Assembly (NCBI GenBank): GCA_024529925.1
Contig: JAFEUB010001485.1
Coordinates: 37,245 to 101,244, forward strand
Source: Ophthalmolycus amberensis
Taxonomy: Eukaryota > Chordata > Actinopteri > Perciformes > Zoarcidae
Length of the DNA stretch: 64,000 nt
Reading direction: 5' to 3'
In this document: positions 37,133 through 50,500 of the stretch, in pieces
Numbering within the stretch: the stretch's first letter is position 1
Layout of the letters: each line of letters begins with the position of its first letter
The notes under the pieces: generated by a model
The model's database searches: none
What the model was told of the DNA's origin: nothing
The model's input: the letters and a program-made list of their open reading frames with translations, nothing else
Made by a program: the position numbers and the translations under genes

Positions 37133-38457
37133 TGAGCACAGGCCCACGGAGCTGCTAGCATGGCTGTAGACTCTTAGTCCAACTGCTTAACACAGGTTTC
37201 ACTGTACTGAATAAAGACTGAGCCTTGGTCTAAACATGAACATACCCGCTGTGGACCAGGATGAGTGTTCCCTTCTCTGATCAGTTAAGTTGTTGACATA
37301 CAGAAACAAAAACAGATAATTTGGAGATGGAGATGAAGTGCAACTTTTTAAATTATAGAAAAATCGTTTTGCAGTGTTTGTAACTTCATTTTGACTTTCA
37401 CCAAAGTTGAATATGTCATAAAATCCTTTTGCTGACTTTTGAGTTCAATCTGTTTTTCATATAACCGCAGAGATCAAAATACGACCGAGTAACACTGATG
37501 TTGGAAAGATGAAAGCCTCCCGGCATTGTTATTACAAATAATAACCAAAACAAAGAACCATGTGAGATAAGTGATGACTCAGATACACTCCTTTAGAAGG
37601 AATTCCAAAATAGAGTAAAGCTACTGACTAATGTGTGTCCTCTGTAAAGAGATTTCAGCAGTCAAAGGTTATAGTGTCACTGTAAACATTGTAGGGACAA
37701 TATTTTGTGACACACCTACAAAAATATCACCACAGCAAGTGGTGCCAGGCGGCCCAAGTGCATTAAGCTTGCATTTTTTCTAATGGCCATCAGCGGGCAA
37801 CTCCCCTGGTTGCAAAACTAAGTCAGATTGTATGAAAGTATATGAGGAAATCACCCTTCTTCTCACTTTATTTAATGCCTGTAAACATGATATTGTTTCA
37901 GTCTCTAGTTTCAAGTCTTCTTTATGGTGTTCTTTTTGTAAATGATGTTTCCATGATTTGATGTCACTTTTGCTTGACAACTGTACTTACAGTTTTCAAT
38001 CTTCAATCTTCATTTTGTTACCGGTACTTCTGTTGCATGGCATTTAATGGCATCATTGGTATTAGCAGTAGATGTTGTCTTGTAGAGCTGCATCTGTTCA
38101 GTAACCAGCTGCTTCAGGAATGTTAGCGGGCTGCACAGTAAGCCAACTGTCTTCCAGCTTGTTGCTTCCACGCATACCAAAGAGACATTTGATTAAAATC
38201 ATGCACTTAATTCTAAATAAGTCTGCAAAGAGTTTTAACATATCTGCTGAAAGAACATTTAAGAAAGGCACGAAAATGAAAAAACAGCTGTAATACAGTA
38301 AACGAACACTTATACAAAATAGAGATAGTTGTAGTTTATATTGAGGCATTAATATAAAAAAAACTGTACTAATAAGGTTAATAACTTGAGGGTAATAAAA
38401 CAGAGCCTGAATGTACTCTGACAAATTAAATATTATACATTTGTCTTCAACCTCAGC
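37133..38457. other. Non-coding; includes probable 3' UTR of the nectin-like gene
   Basis: Downstream of the - strand nectin-like gene. A - strand AATAAA (tttatt at 37867-37872) could end its transcript. Positions 37963-37997 recur at 63966-64000, so part of this stretch is repeat-derived. Confidence 0.4.
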
Positions 38458-38539
38458 TCATAGCGCTGCTGCTTCTTCTTCAGGTGTGCTAGAAGTTGTT
38501 AGGACCTTCGACCTCCCTCCACGTGTGTCCTCTTCTCTC
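38458..38539 (-). CDS. Nectin-like gene exon 7: cytoplasmic tail and stop
   Basis: The frame continues EEDTRGGRSKVLTTSSTPEE then EAAAL and stops at 38460-38458. Two acceptors in the same frame are possible: ggggacag before 38539 gives 370 residues, and acaacttctag before 38488 gives 353. The second has the better pyrimidine tract, so the longer start is uncertain. The stop is the same either way. Confidence 0.6.
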
Positions 38540-41500
38540 CTGTCCCCAATTAACACACAATAAAGCATTTCCATAACATATAAAATATACCTTTATATAC
38601 TTAGCAGTCGTACTGAATATTAAACTTAAGTGTGTGCAGTACTACTGTACTCGGTACCTTAGAAACTTCCCGGTTTTATACGAGTACCACAATGCAGCGA
38701 CTCCAAAGGCGATCATGAAAAGCAAAAGACCAAATAAGGTCCAACATGCAGGGCAGGTTCCTGCAGGGAGACAGGACACAAGAACAATACAGTAACAGGA
38801 AACACTGATATACATTATAGTCAAATGTAGTTTATCCTACCCAGTTTGTGACAAACCAGTGGCCTCTCAGCTCCTTTGAATCAGATACGGTCAGACTAGG
38901 AGCTCTGGGTTTTTAATAGACAGAGAGGACATAATACCTGGTTACTGTGTGTTTCTGGCTGCTTTAATGAGCAACAATTTGTCTCTGTGATTAGTGATTT
39001 ACTGATCGATGATTGATCGAATGTCCAGCTTTAAATTTCAGTGTGCAACTTGGTCATACTTCATTTTGATGTGTAGTGTAAGACTCTTAAAAGGATCATA
39101 GTATACAGACACGTTGTAATGCATTATTTTAAATGCTTAGATATATTGTACCATACATTAATATAATGTGTAATTAACATTGTCATATGTATCTAGTATG
39201 TTTTATCCTCTTAACTCATTGGGAAATGATACATATGAAGGCTCAGTTCCATCTAGTTTCCAGCCAAGACTGTGAGGGAGCCCAATACCAGAACCCTGAG
39301 ACACGCTCATCTAAATCAGTCAGTTTTAATAATATCAATAATACCAGCGCAGCTGAGCTTCTCCTGCTCCGACAAGCCAAAATGTCTGCTTTGAAAAACA
39401 TCTCCCAACATCATTAACTAGTGGAAGCAGGTTCCCTGCGTTTGTGTTTCTTTTTTAAAAAACAATGTTAACCTGGAGGGGAACCAGATGGTGTCCGCTA
39501 CTCTTCTGCAACATTGCTGGGGTCGGGATGCCGTTGTCAGGACTTTTAGGCAGTTTTATTGGTAGACTTGAATCATTTCCTGTGGTTCATTGGGTGGAAT
39601 GTGGGTAGCGTTTCCTTCCAATTATCCGGGTTGCTGGGTAAGCAGGCTCAAGTCGGCTTTTTCCAGCTACTGGACAGATACAATAGGCATTCCACAGCCA
39701 AATGCGATACATATTAAATTCTCCAGTGTGTCCTGGTTTTCAAATACATGCTAGGATTCAACTCCAGGCGTTGATGTCCGAGTGTCTCCACAGGAGCCCA
39801 TAGGTTTACCTATATCAATTAATTTGGCTGCAATCTCTGCAACATCCACAACAGACTCAAACACAGAAACACAGAACAGGAACAAATGCAAAGAACACAC
39901 AAACACAATTGACAAAAACGTAAAGCCAAATTTAAACCTGAACTCACCAGAAGTCACATGCACATACATGTAGCTGTGTTTTGTTCCATATGGGTTAGAT
40001 GCTTCACACTGGTAGAGGCCATTCAGGTCAGAGGTCATGCTCAGAAACTGTAGCGTTGCGCCCTCTACTCTGACGGTAGACTGAGACATCGACTGCTCGG
40101 GTCTGAAACAGACAAACAAGGCTCAGCAGACAGCTAAATAAAGATTTACAAACATAAGTCAGAAAAATGTTGAGTTTTGCCAAATTTGAATAATTAGTTG
40201 TTAATCCCTTCTGCCTACCAGCACCTCAAAAGTTAACACGTCGTGATTTTCCAAAATGTTTAACCATTTCTTCAATTTATCATTGTGTTTTCCAACCTCA
40301 CAGGCAGCATTGGTAGGAGGAGAAGGTCTGAGTGTGAAGAGCAGACGAATGATGAACTGAAAACTGTGGCTAAATATCTCATGACACATCATTATGTATT
40401 CTGACCACATGGTCCATTTGGTAGCTTTTTTAATCACATGATCTTCATCGGCAGATGGAGTTTGCCCTTTAACAACTTCTTGTCCATTTTGGCCTAAAAG
40501 TTGAGGTTCCGAGTTCACTCTTGGCTTTGGAAACCACCTAAGCTGCTGATGAATAAAACTCTTCTTTGCTGACACAAAAATCCTATAAAGCTTTGTTTAT
40601 CGTCGCGGGTGGCACCATGGGCGTGAGCCTCCATAAATGGCACGCGAGCTACGAGCACGTTTATGCTCAACAAACTGTTCGATGCAGTATTCTCCAAAAC
40701 CCCAGTTCAAAAACAAAAGTACTGTTAAGAAGCAAGAAGTTCGCAAAAAGACACAAACCAACCTGCACAATACTTCGGAATTGTAATCAACTGTAAACTC
40801 ATTGTTGGGGTCTGACCAAATGGCTTCAACATGTGCTGTGAACAAAGAGAATCAGGCCTTCCCTTTTTCTAGCAACGGTTTCATCCTGATTGTGGTTTGA
40901 TGAGAGCAAACCTCCTCTGAAGGAATTTCACACTAGGGTGTGAATTCCCCCCCCACCACCAAAAACTATGGTTCCTGAAGTCACCTGAATGCACCGCTGC
41001 AATCTCATTGGCCGAGAGCCAAGACAGCACCAGGACCCCTGGGGTTCAGCCACTGTTTCTACAAAACTGGATGCATTTCACACCTCATGGCTTTTTCCCC
41101 TTCGACCTCCATCGAGCTAGGGAGCACACAAACGCTCTCTTCGCGCCGGACTCGTCCAGGCTACAGAAGATCCAGCTCTCCCCCTCCAGCATCACGCTGC
41201 CGACGCAGCCACGAGGACCGCGCGGCCTCATCAAACCCTCCGGCAGGAAGACAAGGACGAACCCCCTCTCTCCGCCGATGATTACCGGGAGGAACGAAAC
41301 GACGTTACCTCACCCGACGTTAACCCACAGGCCTCATCAAACCCTCCGGCAGGAAGACAAGGACGAACCCCCTCTCTCCGCCGATGATTACCGGGAGGAA
41401 CGAAACGACGTTACCTCACCCGACATTAACCCACAGGCCTCCCCTCTGCAGAGAGGAGACCTGCATCCGCGCCAGCTCAAACGCCGCGCCGATGCCCGCC

Positions 41501-44500
41501 GAGCCTGCATCCGCGCCAGCTCAAACGCCGCGCCGACGCCAGCCGAGCCTGCGTCCACTCCAGAGCGAGTCACGCTACCGGGAGCGACCGACTCCTGAGG
41601 GCCGAGCTACTCACAGTCTGCGCCCGCTCCGAGAGCCGCGCTACCGAGTCAACACTCGAGGACTGATCGATTCCCATCACGGAAACGAGCCCCATCGAAT
41701 GAAGCTTCTCACAGTAAGATTCATGGTATCTGGGCAGTAGCTTAGCATAGCTTAGCATTAGCTTAGCTTAGCTTAGCATAGCTTAGCATTAGCTTATTCA
41801 TTTATGTGTTATTATTCCCGCATCCTGTTGTGTTAAATCACTGTCTTGTTACACCGCGCCATCGCGCAATCAACGCGGACCACGGACCCCCGCTATATTG
41901 TGTATTGCCTGCTGTAACTGTCTGCATTTAGATCCGTCACTGCTCGTGAATGGGAGGTTGTGTATTATCACTGAAAGACTGAACCTATGGTGGCCGGACC
42001 TTCGTCTCGCCGACCGAGTTTCGGGGTGATAGGAAAACAATGCTCTCATCTCACCGCAGTGATGAAGATCTGTTTTGTTTGGGAATTATTTTCATTTATG
42101 TTATTACACTTCGTGTGATATTCTCTCCTCATTAAATCAGCTCTGTGAGTGAAGTGTGGAAGCTCGGCTATCGTACATAACTGCCGGCAGTTCTACCGAC
42201 AGCGGCACTTTGTGTACGATACGGCCTGCGATCCCCATTCTCACTACAACGCGGACCGCACACAGAGCGTGATTCATGACCCCCCTCCTCTCTCTCTCTC
42301 TCTCCGCTCCCTCTCTCTCACTAACCTGCACACACATAGTCAGCAGCCCCTGGGTAACCCCGTTGCCCTCGAGTGCCTCACACACATATAGCTTTGAGCT
42401 AATCTAGGTACGTGCTGAACAGCCACCACATGTAGACGCCGGGTCCCCTGTTGGCTAACCGCCATTTTGGGTCTCACGCATGAGAGACGTCACCACGTCC
42501 TAACTACGTCACACGTCACTGAGCTGTTCCCTCGTCCCCCCCCCTTTTTGCTCACACACACACACACACACACACATCCTCATCCATTTTATTCATTTGA
42601 CTTTAGGTATTAGACATAAAATTGTGTGATAAGCGTTTGTTGGTTGCAATATTAATTGATCTGATCATTTATTATTTTGATTTAATAAACTCTGTTATAC
42701 TTCAAGGAGCAGTCGTCTGTGATTACTTGTGCATATATGTGTAATGAAACTGTATGTAGTAGCCTTGTGTACGAACTTCACTGTCACTTCAAATGTGTAG
42801 TCGCACCAGACTATTGACATTACGAGTGGCCACTAATTATGAGACTTAGTTTTATCGTTTGGTTATTGGTCCCTGTTCGCAGGGTGGTGCCCCGTTGTTA
42901 TTAATGATCATTAATAATTGTTACATACATTAATAATTCTATTGATGTCAAGAATTCAGCTTCTTAAATGCTGATAACCCAAACACGCTCCATTGGATCC
43001 CAACACTCATATATCATATTCATAAACGACTTAACTGCCTTTATACAAGCCCTGTAAAGAAATAAGTCCATCCATCCATTTTCTACCGCTTATCCGGGAT
43101 CGGGTCACGGGTCATGTTACCCGCAACATGTTCCAGCTCATTCTGGGAGATCCCGAGGTGTTCCCAGGCCAGCTGGGAGATGTAATCCCTCCATCGTGTT
43201 CTGGGTCTTCCCCGGGGTCTCCTACCAGTGGGGCATGCCCGGAAAACCTCCAGTGGGAGGCGTCCAGGAGGCATCCTGATTAGATGCCCGAACCACCTCA
43301 GCTGACTCCTTTTGACACGAAGCAGTAGCGACTCAACTCCAAACTCCCTCCTGATGACCGAGCTCCTTACCCTATCTCTAAGGCTGAGCCCGGCCACCCT
43401 ACAGAGTAAACTAATTTTGGCCGCTTGTAGCCGCAACCTCGTTCTTTCGGTCACGACCCAGAGTTCGTGACCATAGGTGAGGGTCGGAACGTAGACCGAC
43501 CAGTAAATCGAGAGCTTTGCCTTCCGGCTCAGCTCCCTCTTCACCAAGACGGTCCGGTGCAGCTCCTGCTTTACTGCTGCAGCCGCACCGATCTGCCTGT
43601 CAATCTCCCGCTCCATCTTGCTCTCACTCGTGAACAAGACCCCGAGATACTTGAACTCCTTCGCTTGAGGTAGGCACTCCGTCCCCACCTGGAGGGAGCA
43701 ATCCACCGGTTTCCGGCAGAGCACCATGGCCTCAGATTTGGAGGTGCTGACTCTCATCCCAGCCGCTTCACACTCTGCTGCAAACCGCCCCAGTGAATAC
43801 TGGAGGTCACGATCCGAGGAGGCCAACAGGACCACATCATCTGCAAACAGCAGAGAGGCGATCCTGAGACCCCCGAACCTGACGTTCTCCACCCCCCCGG
43901 CTGCGCCGAGACATCATGTCCATGAAAGTCACGAACAGGACCGGTGACAAAGGGCAGCCCTGGCCAACACCCACCGGGAACGTGTCTGACTTATCTGACT
44001 TATTGCCGAGAATACGGACACAGCTCCGACTGCAGTCGTGGAGACCGGATTGCCCATTGCAACGGGTCCGGCACCCCATACTACCGCAGCACCCCCCACA
44101 AAAACCCCTGAGGGACCCGATTGAAAGCCTTCTCCAAGTCCACAAAGCTCATGTAGACTGGTTGGGACTCCCAGCGAGCGTAAAGAGCTGGTCCACTGTT
44201 CTACGGCCGGGACGGAATCCGTACTGCTCCTCTTGAATCCGAGGTTCGACAAACGGTCGGAGCCTCCTTTCCAGCACCCTGGCATAAGCCTTCCCCGGGA
44301 GGCTGAGTAGTGTGATACCCCGATAATTTGAGCACACTCTCTGGTCCCCCTTTTTGAAAATGGGAACCACCAACCCGGTCTGCCAGTCCATGTTCACTGA
44401 TCCCGACCCCCATGCGACATTGAATAGGCGTGTCAGCCAAGACATTGAATAGGCGTGTCAGCCAAGACAGCTCAACAGTGTCCAGCGCCTTCAGCATCTC

Positions 44501-47500
44501 AGGGCGGATCTCATCCACCCCCGGCACCTTGCCACCAAGGAGCTTTTTGACTACCGTAGCAGCTTTTTTTTTTTTTACCAGGACAAGATGTTCAGTTCCA
44601 TTTCTTCAATGGTCCAGACCGTGAGTCTGGACTGGTGAAGGTTTATGGCCTCAGAGAGTCAACATGGGGACAGTGGAACCAGCTAATTATCCCACGTTAT
44701 GCAAGCTAGATGTCAATTTTGTAAGCGAAATATACTGGACATATACAAATATTTTGGATATAGGAGTTGGAGATCAAAAACAGAGCTGAAAAGAAAGTGA
44801 ATGATGGACTTACGATCACCTTGTGGCCAGAAATGTGACCCAAAGTCCTAAATTCATTGATTTATGATCATTACAATTCTGTAATGCTACAACACACATA
44901 CAGTGTGATGATTGAAGTTTAACATTTAAATGAGAAATAGTATTAACGTATTAAGCAACAACAACGAAAAGTACAAAAATCAAGAAATGGCACCAAGATC
45001 TGAGGAATAAGCTAGCAATTTAATGACTGCACTACACTATTGGCTGTGGTTACAAATTCTGATTTTGCTATGACATTACAAAATATCTTTGCTTTCTTTT
45101 TTACATTTAACAAGCTAAATGTCTATCCAAGTCTATATAATCTTTGTTTTCTTGGTGTAGCTGACTGATGACATTTTATAATATTCTATAAAAGAGGGTT
45201 GCAGTCCATGCTTCCTGTTTTAGTTTTATACAGTGGTGGGCCGTCAGGGCCTGCAAAGCCTTCTCTGCTGGCCTAAACAGAATCACAAAGTTATATCTAT
45301 TTAATATTTTTTCTTAAATACACTACATGTATTATAATTTATACAAATATTTTCCCCATTATCTTATTTTCTCATTGCACAGCTACTGTCTTCCTCAGTT
45401 GCTCTGCTTCCAGTGCAGCTTGTTTTAAGTAGAGCTTTTATCCAATCAGATGTCACCTCTGTGTCTCTAGGTAAGAAGAGAGGCCCCAGGCCTGCAGACT
45501 CACAAGTGAATCCATGTGCAGTTTAAGTGGATGGGGACGATATTGTTGATTGTCATAGTCCTTCAACCAATCAGATCTTTAGTTTGACATGTTGGGCGTA
45601 TTCTTTGACGTGCCAGAGCCTGCTAGCTGGCCTATAGCTACGTCAGCATTACGTGCAGCTCAGTGTCCAGGTGCAGCTCTGCCGTGAGGTGCAGAGTGTG
45701 CTGTGATTGGTCAATGGGCGGGCACGTGACTAAAGTGAAACTTGTGCTTGCTAGCAGAACTTAGGTTGTTAGCAGTCAGAGTTCAAGTGGAAAGATATGG
45801 AAGAAATGGCATTTTTAGTTTTTTTTTTACCTAGCTTTTTTTTTTATTTTATCAAATGGCAGAAGGAGGAGGAGAAACTGATATAGTGGCGGAGTTACTG
45901 GGAATTTTTTTCTTAAGGACATTTCCGGACAAACTGGACATAGTAAGAAATGGCCGGCCAACCCCACAGCTAGCAGCCCTGACCCAGCCAGGAAAAGGAT
46001 TTGTGCGCCACTTTCAGTCCGCAAACTATGTCCTGGCTGACAGGGTCGGAGAAGAGATGCAAATTGTATTGCTGGGAATGCCTGTTATTTGCGACTGAAC
46101 GTCTTGGTGTATGGATGCCTGAGCAAGGCCGCTACACGACACCAAAGTACGGCGGGACACGTACGAGCTACGGTGCTCTTGAAAACATTTGGAGGGACCC
46201 GAGTGGATCTCCAGATCAACGTACAAGTTTGCAGGGAAACGGAGCTCCACAATGAAAAAGTTAAGAATAGGGAAATACTGAAAAGGACCTCTTGCTGGAA
46301 CTGAAACGCACGGATGTACTGCACAGCAGAGTTATTGAACTCTTTGTAAACAAAGACAGGAGGATGGACTTTGTATTTAAATAGAACAGCATTTTGGTAA
46401 GTGAAACTGCTTTTGTTTTCTTTACATCTGCAGTGTGTTAACTTTGCCTATTGTGTCGTTTATGGATATTGTTCAATGATGTAAATAATATTTGAAAGGC
46501 CCTTGCTCTTTAGTGAGTGTTGCTGGATTGTTTTGTCATGCTTTGTTGTAAATATATGTGACTGGTTCTTGTGAGTTCGCTCGTCATTGTGTGAATTACA
46601 TCGATTTTGACCATATGCATTGTCCGTTAATTACGAAGCATCCCGTCCTGCGTGGGTTTAGGGTCCGGCTAATTGAATCTGTTTGGGCTGTTTTCTTTTA
46701 CAAACAAGAATTATGGTCTGGAGAAATGGGGATTGTGTGGGGATTGTTTTCAGAATCAGAATCAGAATCAGAAACCGTTTATTGCCATCGTATGTTGAAC
46801 ATACAAGGAATTTGACATGACGGGAGGTGCGTAACATTTAACAACAATCAACAACGAGCAACAATGCAAAGTAGAACAAATTAAATTTACAGAAAATATA
46901 AGATAAAGTAAAATATAATAAAGTGAAATATAAGATAAAGTGAAATATAAATAAAGTGAAGTCGAGTGCACAAGCGGTGTAGTGTGAAAGTGTCCAGTGT
47001 GATAGAAGGGATGTGCGGGGGAGTGACCGGAGGGAAATTGTCCTGGGGATGACAGTCAGTGGGGGTCCCGGGCTCTGTTAATGAGCCCGACTGCCGACGG
47101 GAAGAAACTGTTCATGTGTCGTGAGGTCTTGGTCCTGATGGACCTCAGCCTCCTACCAGATGGAAGGGGCACAAACAGTTTATGTCCAGGGTGGGAGGGG
47201 TCAGCTACAATCCTTCTTGCTCGCTTCAGGGTTCTTGAAGAGAACAAGTCCTCGAGGGACGGCAGATTGCAGCCAATCACCTTCTCAGCAGAGCGAATGA
47301 TGCGCTGCAGTCTGCCCTTGTCCTTTGCAGTGGCTACAGCGTACCAGACCATGATGGAGGAGCAGAGGATGGAGTCAATGATGGCTCTGTAGAAATGCAC
47401 CAACATTGTCTTTGGCAGGTTGAATTTCCTCAGCTGCCTCAAGAAGTACATCCTCTGCTGAGCCTTCTTGGTGATGGAGCTGATGTTCAGCTGCCACTTG

Positions 47501-50500
47501 AGGTCCTGGGATATGATGGAGCCCAGGAAGCGGAAGGACTCCACCACGTCGACGGGGGAGCCACACAGGGTGATAGGGGCTGGTGGGGCTACGTTCTTCC
47601 TGAAATCCACAACCATCTCCACTGTCTTTAGAGCGTTGAGCTCTAGGTTGTTCAGACCGCACCAGGTCACCAGATGGTCAGTCTCCCACCTGTAGGCGGA
47701 CTCATCCCCACCAGAGATGAGTCCAATGAGGGTGGTGTCATCCGCGAACTTCAGGAGCTTGACGGACTGGTGACTGGAGGTGCAGCTGTTGGTGTACAGG
47801 GAGAAGAGCAGAGGGGAAAGAACGCAGCCTTGGGGGGAGCCGGTGCTGATGGTCCTGGAGGATGAGACGTGCTTTCCCAGCTTCACGTGCTGCTTCCTGT
47901 CAGACAGGAAGTCTGTGATCTACTTGCAGGTGGAGTCGGGCACCTGCAGCTGGGAGAGCTTATCATGCAGCAGAGACGGGATGATGGTATTGAAAGCAGA
48001 GCTGAAGTCCACAAACAGGATTCTGGCGTAGGTTCCTGGGGAGTCCAGATGCTGGAGGATGAAGTGATGGGCCAAGTTGACTGCGTCATCTACAGATCTG
48101 TTGGCTCTATAGGCGAACTGCAGGGGGTCCAGGAGTGGATCGGTGAGGGTTTTTAGATGGGACAGGACGAGGCGCTCAAAAGACTTCATGACCACAGAGG
48201 TCAGGGCGACGGGCCTGTAGTCATTAAGTCCTGTGATCCTCGGTTTTTTAGGGACAGGGATTATGGTGGAGGCCTTGAAGCAGGCTGGTACGTGGCATGT
48301 CTCCAGGGAGGTGTTGAAAATGTCTGTAAACACCGGAGACAGCTAGCCAGCACAATACTTCAGGGTGGAGGGGGAGATCAAGTCTGGGCCGGCTGCTTTG
48401 CGGGGATTCTGTTTTTTAAAGAGCCTGTTGACATCGCTCTCCTGAATAGAGAGAGTCGTCACTGGGGGTGGGGTGGGGGGGGCGCTGGAATGGGTGGTAC
48501 AGAGGCATGGGCCCCTGCTGAGCTGGGGGAGGGGGGGCTGGTGGACTGGTGATGGTTGATGGGGCTGTGGGGGATGGAGTCAGGACTGTCCCATTGTCTT
48601 TCAAAGCGGCAGTAGTACTCATTCAGCTCGTCTGCCAGGCGGAGGTCATTCATGGAGTGGGGGGTTTTGGGCTTGTAGTTGGTAATCTGTCTGAGACCTC
48701 TCCAGACAGAAGCAGAGTCGTTGGCTGAGAGCTGATGTTGCAGTTTCTCAGAGTACAGTCGTATAGCATCTCTCACTGCCTTGCTAAACCTGTATTTCGA
48801 CTCTTTGTACAAGTCCTTGTCCCCACTCTTAAAGGCCTGATCTTTTTGCAGCCTTAGCTGTCTGAGTTCTGCTGTGAACCAGAGTTTTTCATTGTTGTAA
48901 CTCACCCTGGTGCTTGTTGGAATACAGCTGTCCTCACAGAAGCTGATATATGAAGTTACAGCCTCTGTGTACTCATCCAGGCTGTTGGTAGCAGTCCTGA
49001 AAACATCCCAGTCTGTACAGTCCAAACACGCCCGAAGATCCTCTAGAGCCTCACTGGTCCACTTCTTGAATTTCCTCACCACAGGTTTACATAGTTACAT
49101 TACTCTATGAGGGAATCAGATGGACCATGACGTGGTCAGAGAGTCCCAGTGCAGCACGAGGGACGGCGTGATATGCCCTGCTGATTGAGGTGTAGCAGTG
49201 GTCCAAAATGTTCTCCTCTCTGGTAGGGCATTTAATAAACTGACGGTATTTAGGGAGTTCATGGCTGAGATTTCCTTTGTTAAAGTCACCAAGGACAATA
49301 ACTGGAGAGTCCGGTTAGGTCCGCTCCACACACAGTATCTGGTCGGCGAGCGCGCGCTACGCTGTCTGCACGTTGCACTGCGGCGGAATGTAAACGCCGA
49401 TCAGAATGAATGAAGCGAACTCACGTGGGGAGTAAAAGGGTTTGCAGTTGATGATAAAATATTCCAGATCAGGAGAGCAGTGCTGAATAATCACTGACAC
49501 ATCGTTGCACCAGCCACTGTTGGCGTAAAAACAGATTCCTCCACCTTTCGATTTGCCTGAGAGCTCCGTGTCGCGGTCCGCTCTGAACAGCCGGAAGCCA
49601 GCCAGCTGGAGCACGGAGTCCGGAATCGATCCACATAGCCAGGTCTCAGTGAAGCACAAAACGGAAGATGAAGAAAAGTCTCTGTCTTTCGCCACCAGTA
49701 GCTGGAGTTCATCCAGTTTGTTGCACAGTGAGCGGACGTTTGAGAGAAATATGCCCGGCAGCGGTGTACGAAATCCTCGTGAGCGGAGTCGCACGAGCGC
49801 GCCGGCCCGTCTCCCTCTCTGCCTTCGTCTCACCGCATGGGCTAAGGTAAGAGCACCGTTGACTAAAATGTCCAGTAATTCCACAGAAGTTAGCAGAAAA
49901 GATGGAACTAAGTCCGCTGGAGTTGTACCCTTGATGTTCATGTTTCCTTACTAAGCTAGTTTAGCATAGCCTTGCAGAACATACGTGGCTCAGCTGTGTT
50001 TTTGTTTTGCTTCCGGGGTCAGACGCTGACCCGAAAACTAAACAGACAGACAGACCGGTGTCTCCACCGAAAATATTTACCACAATTTAAGCTTCTGCAT
50101 TTTCCAAATGCACCAGTATTATTGTTCGGTTTATAAGCCTCGCACCGAACGGTTTAATACGTATACGTGATGTTACACCCCTAGAAACAAATAACCGTAG
50201 CTGTGGCGCCATCATGAGGTTATTAGGTGGTAAGACAGCAGTCAAGGCCCAGGTATAAAATGCATTGCCTGCCACTGTTTTATGTATAATATTTATATTA
50301 GCAACGGCCTCACTGTAATGCTGCGTTCACACCGGTCGCGTTGATTTTTTGACGCACTGCAAAATCGCGTCCAACGCGCCGCCGGTCGTGTTCACACCAA
50401 ACGCCGCAATATCGCGTAGCGCCGGAGAGGGGGCGTGGTTTATCAACTGGAAGCCGTTCACCTGGCCGTCATTTCTTTCCGCTTTCAACCGTGAAAGGAA

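Noticed and set aside
40201..40845. Overlapping - strand frames in the nectin-like intron
   Set aside because: No homology recognised, no phase-compatible splice sites, and an Ala/Lys-poor random composition.
41008..41598. 196-codon + strand frame
   Set aside because: Crosses tandem repeats of 106 and 44 bp, is Pro/Arg-rich with no domain, and has no splice evidence. Kept only as part of a repeat-like segment.
47081..48552. Several + strand frames of 75-131 codons
   Set aside because: Antisense shadows of the - strand LINE reverse transcriptase.
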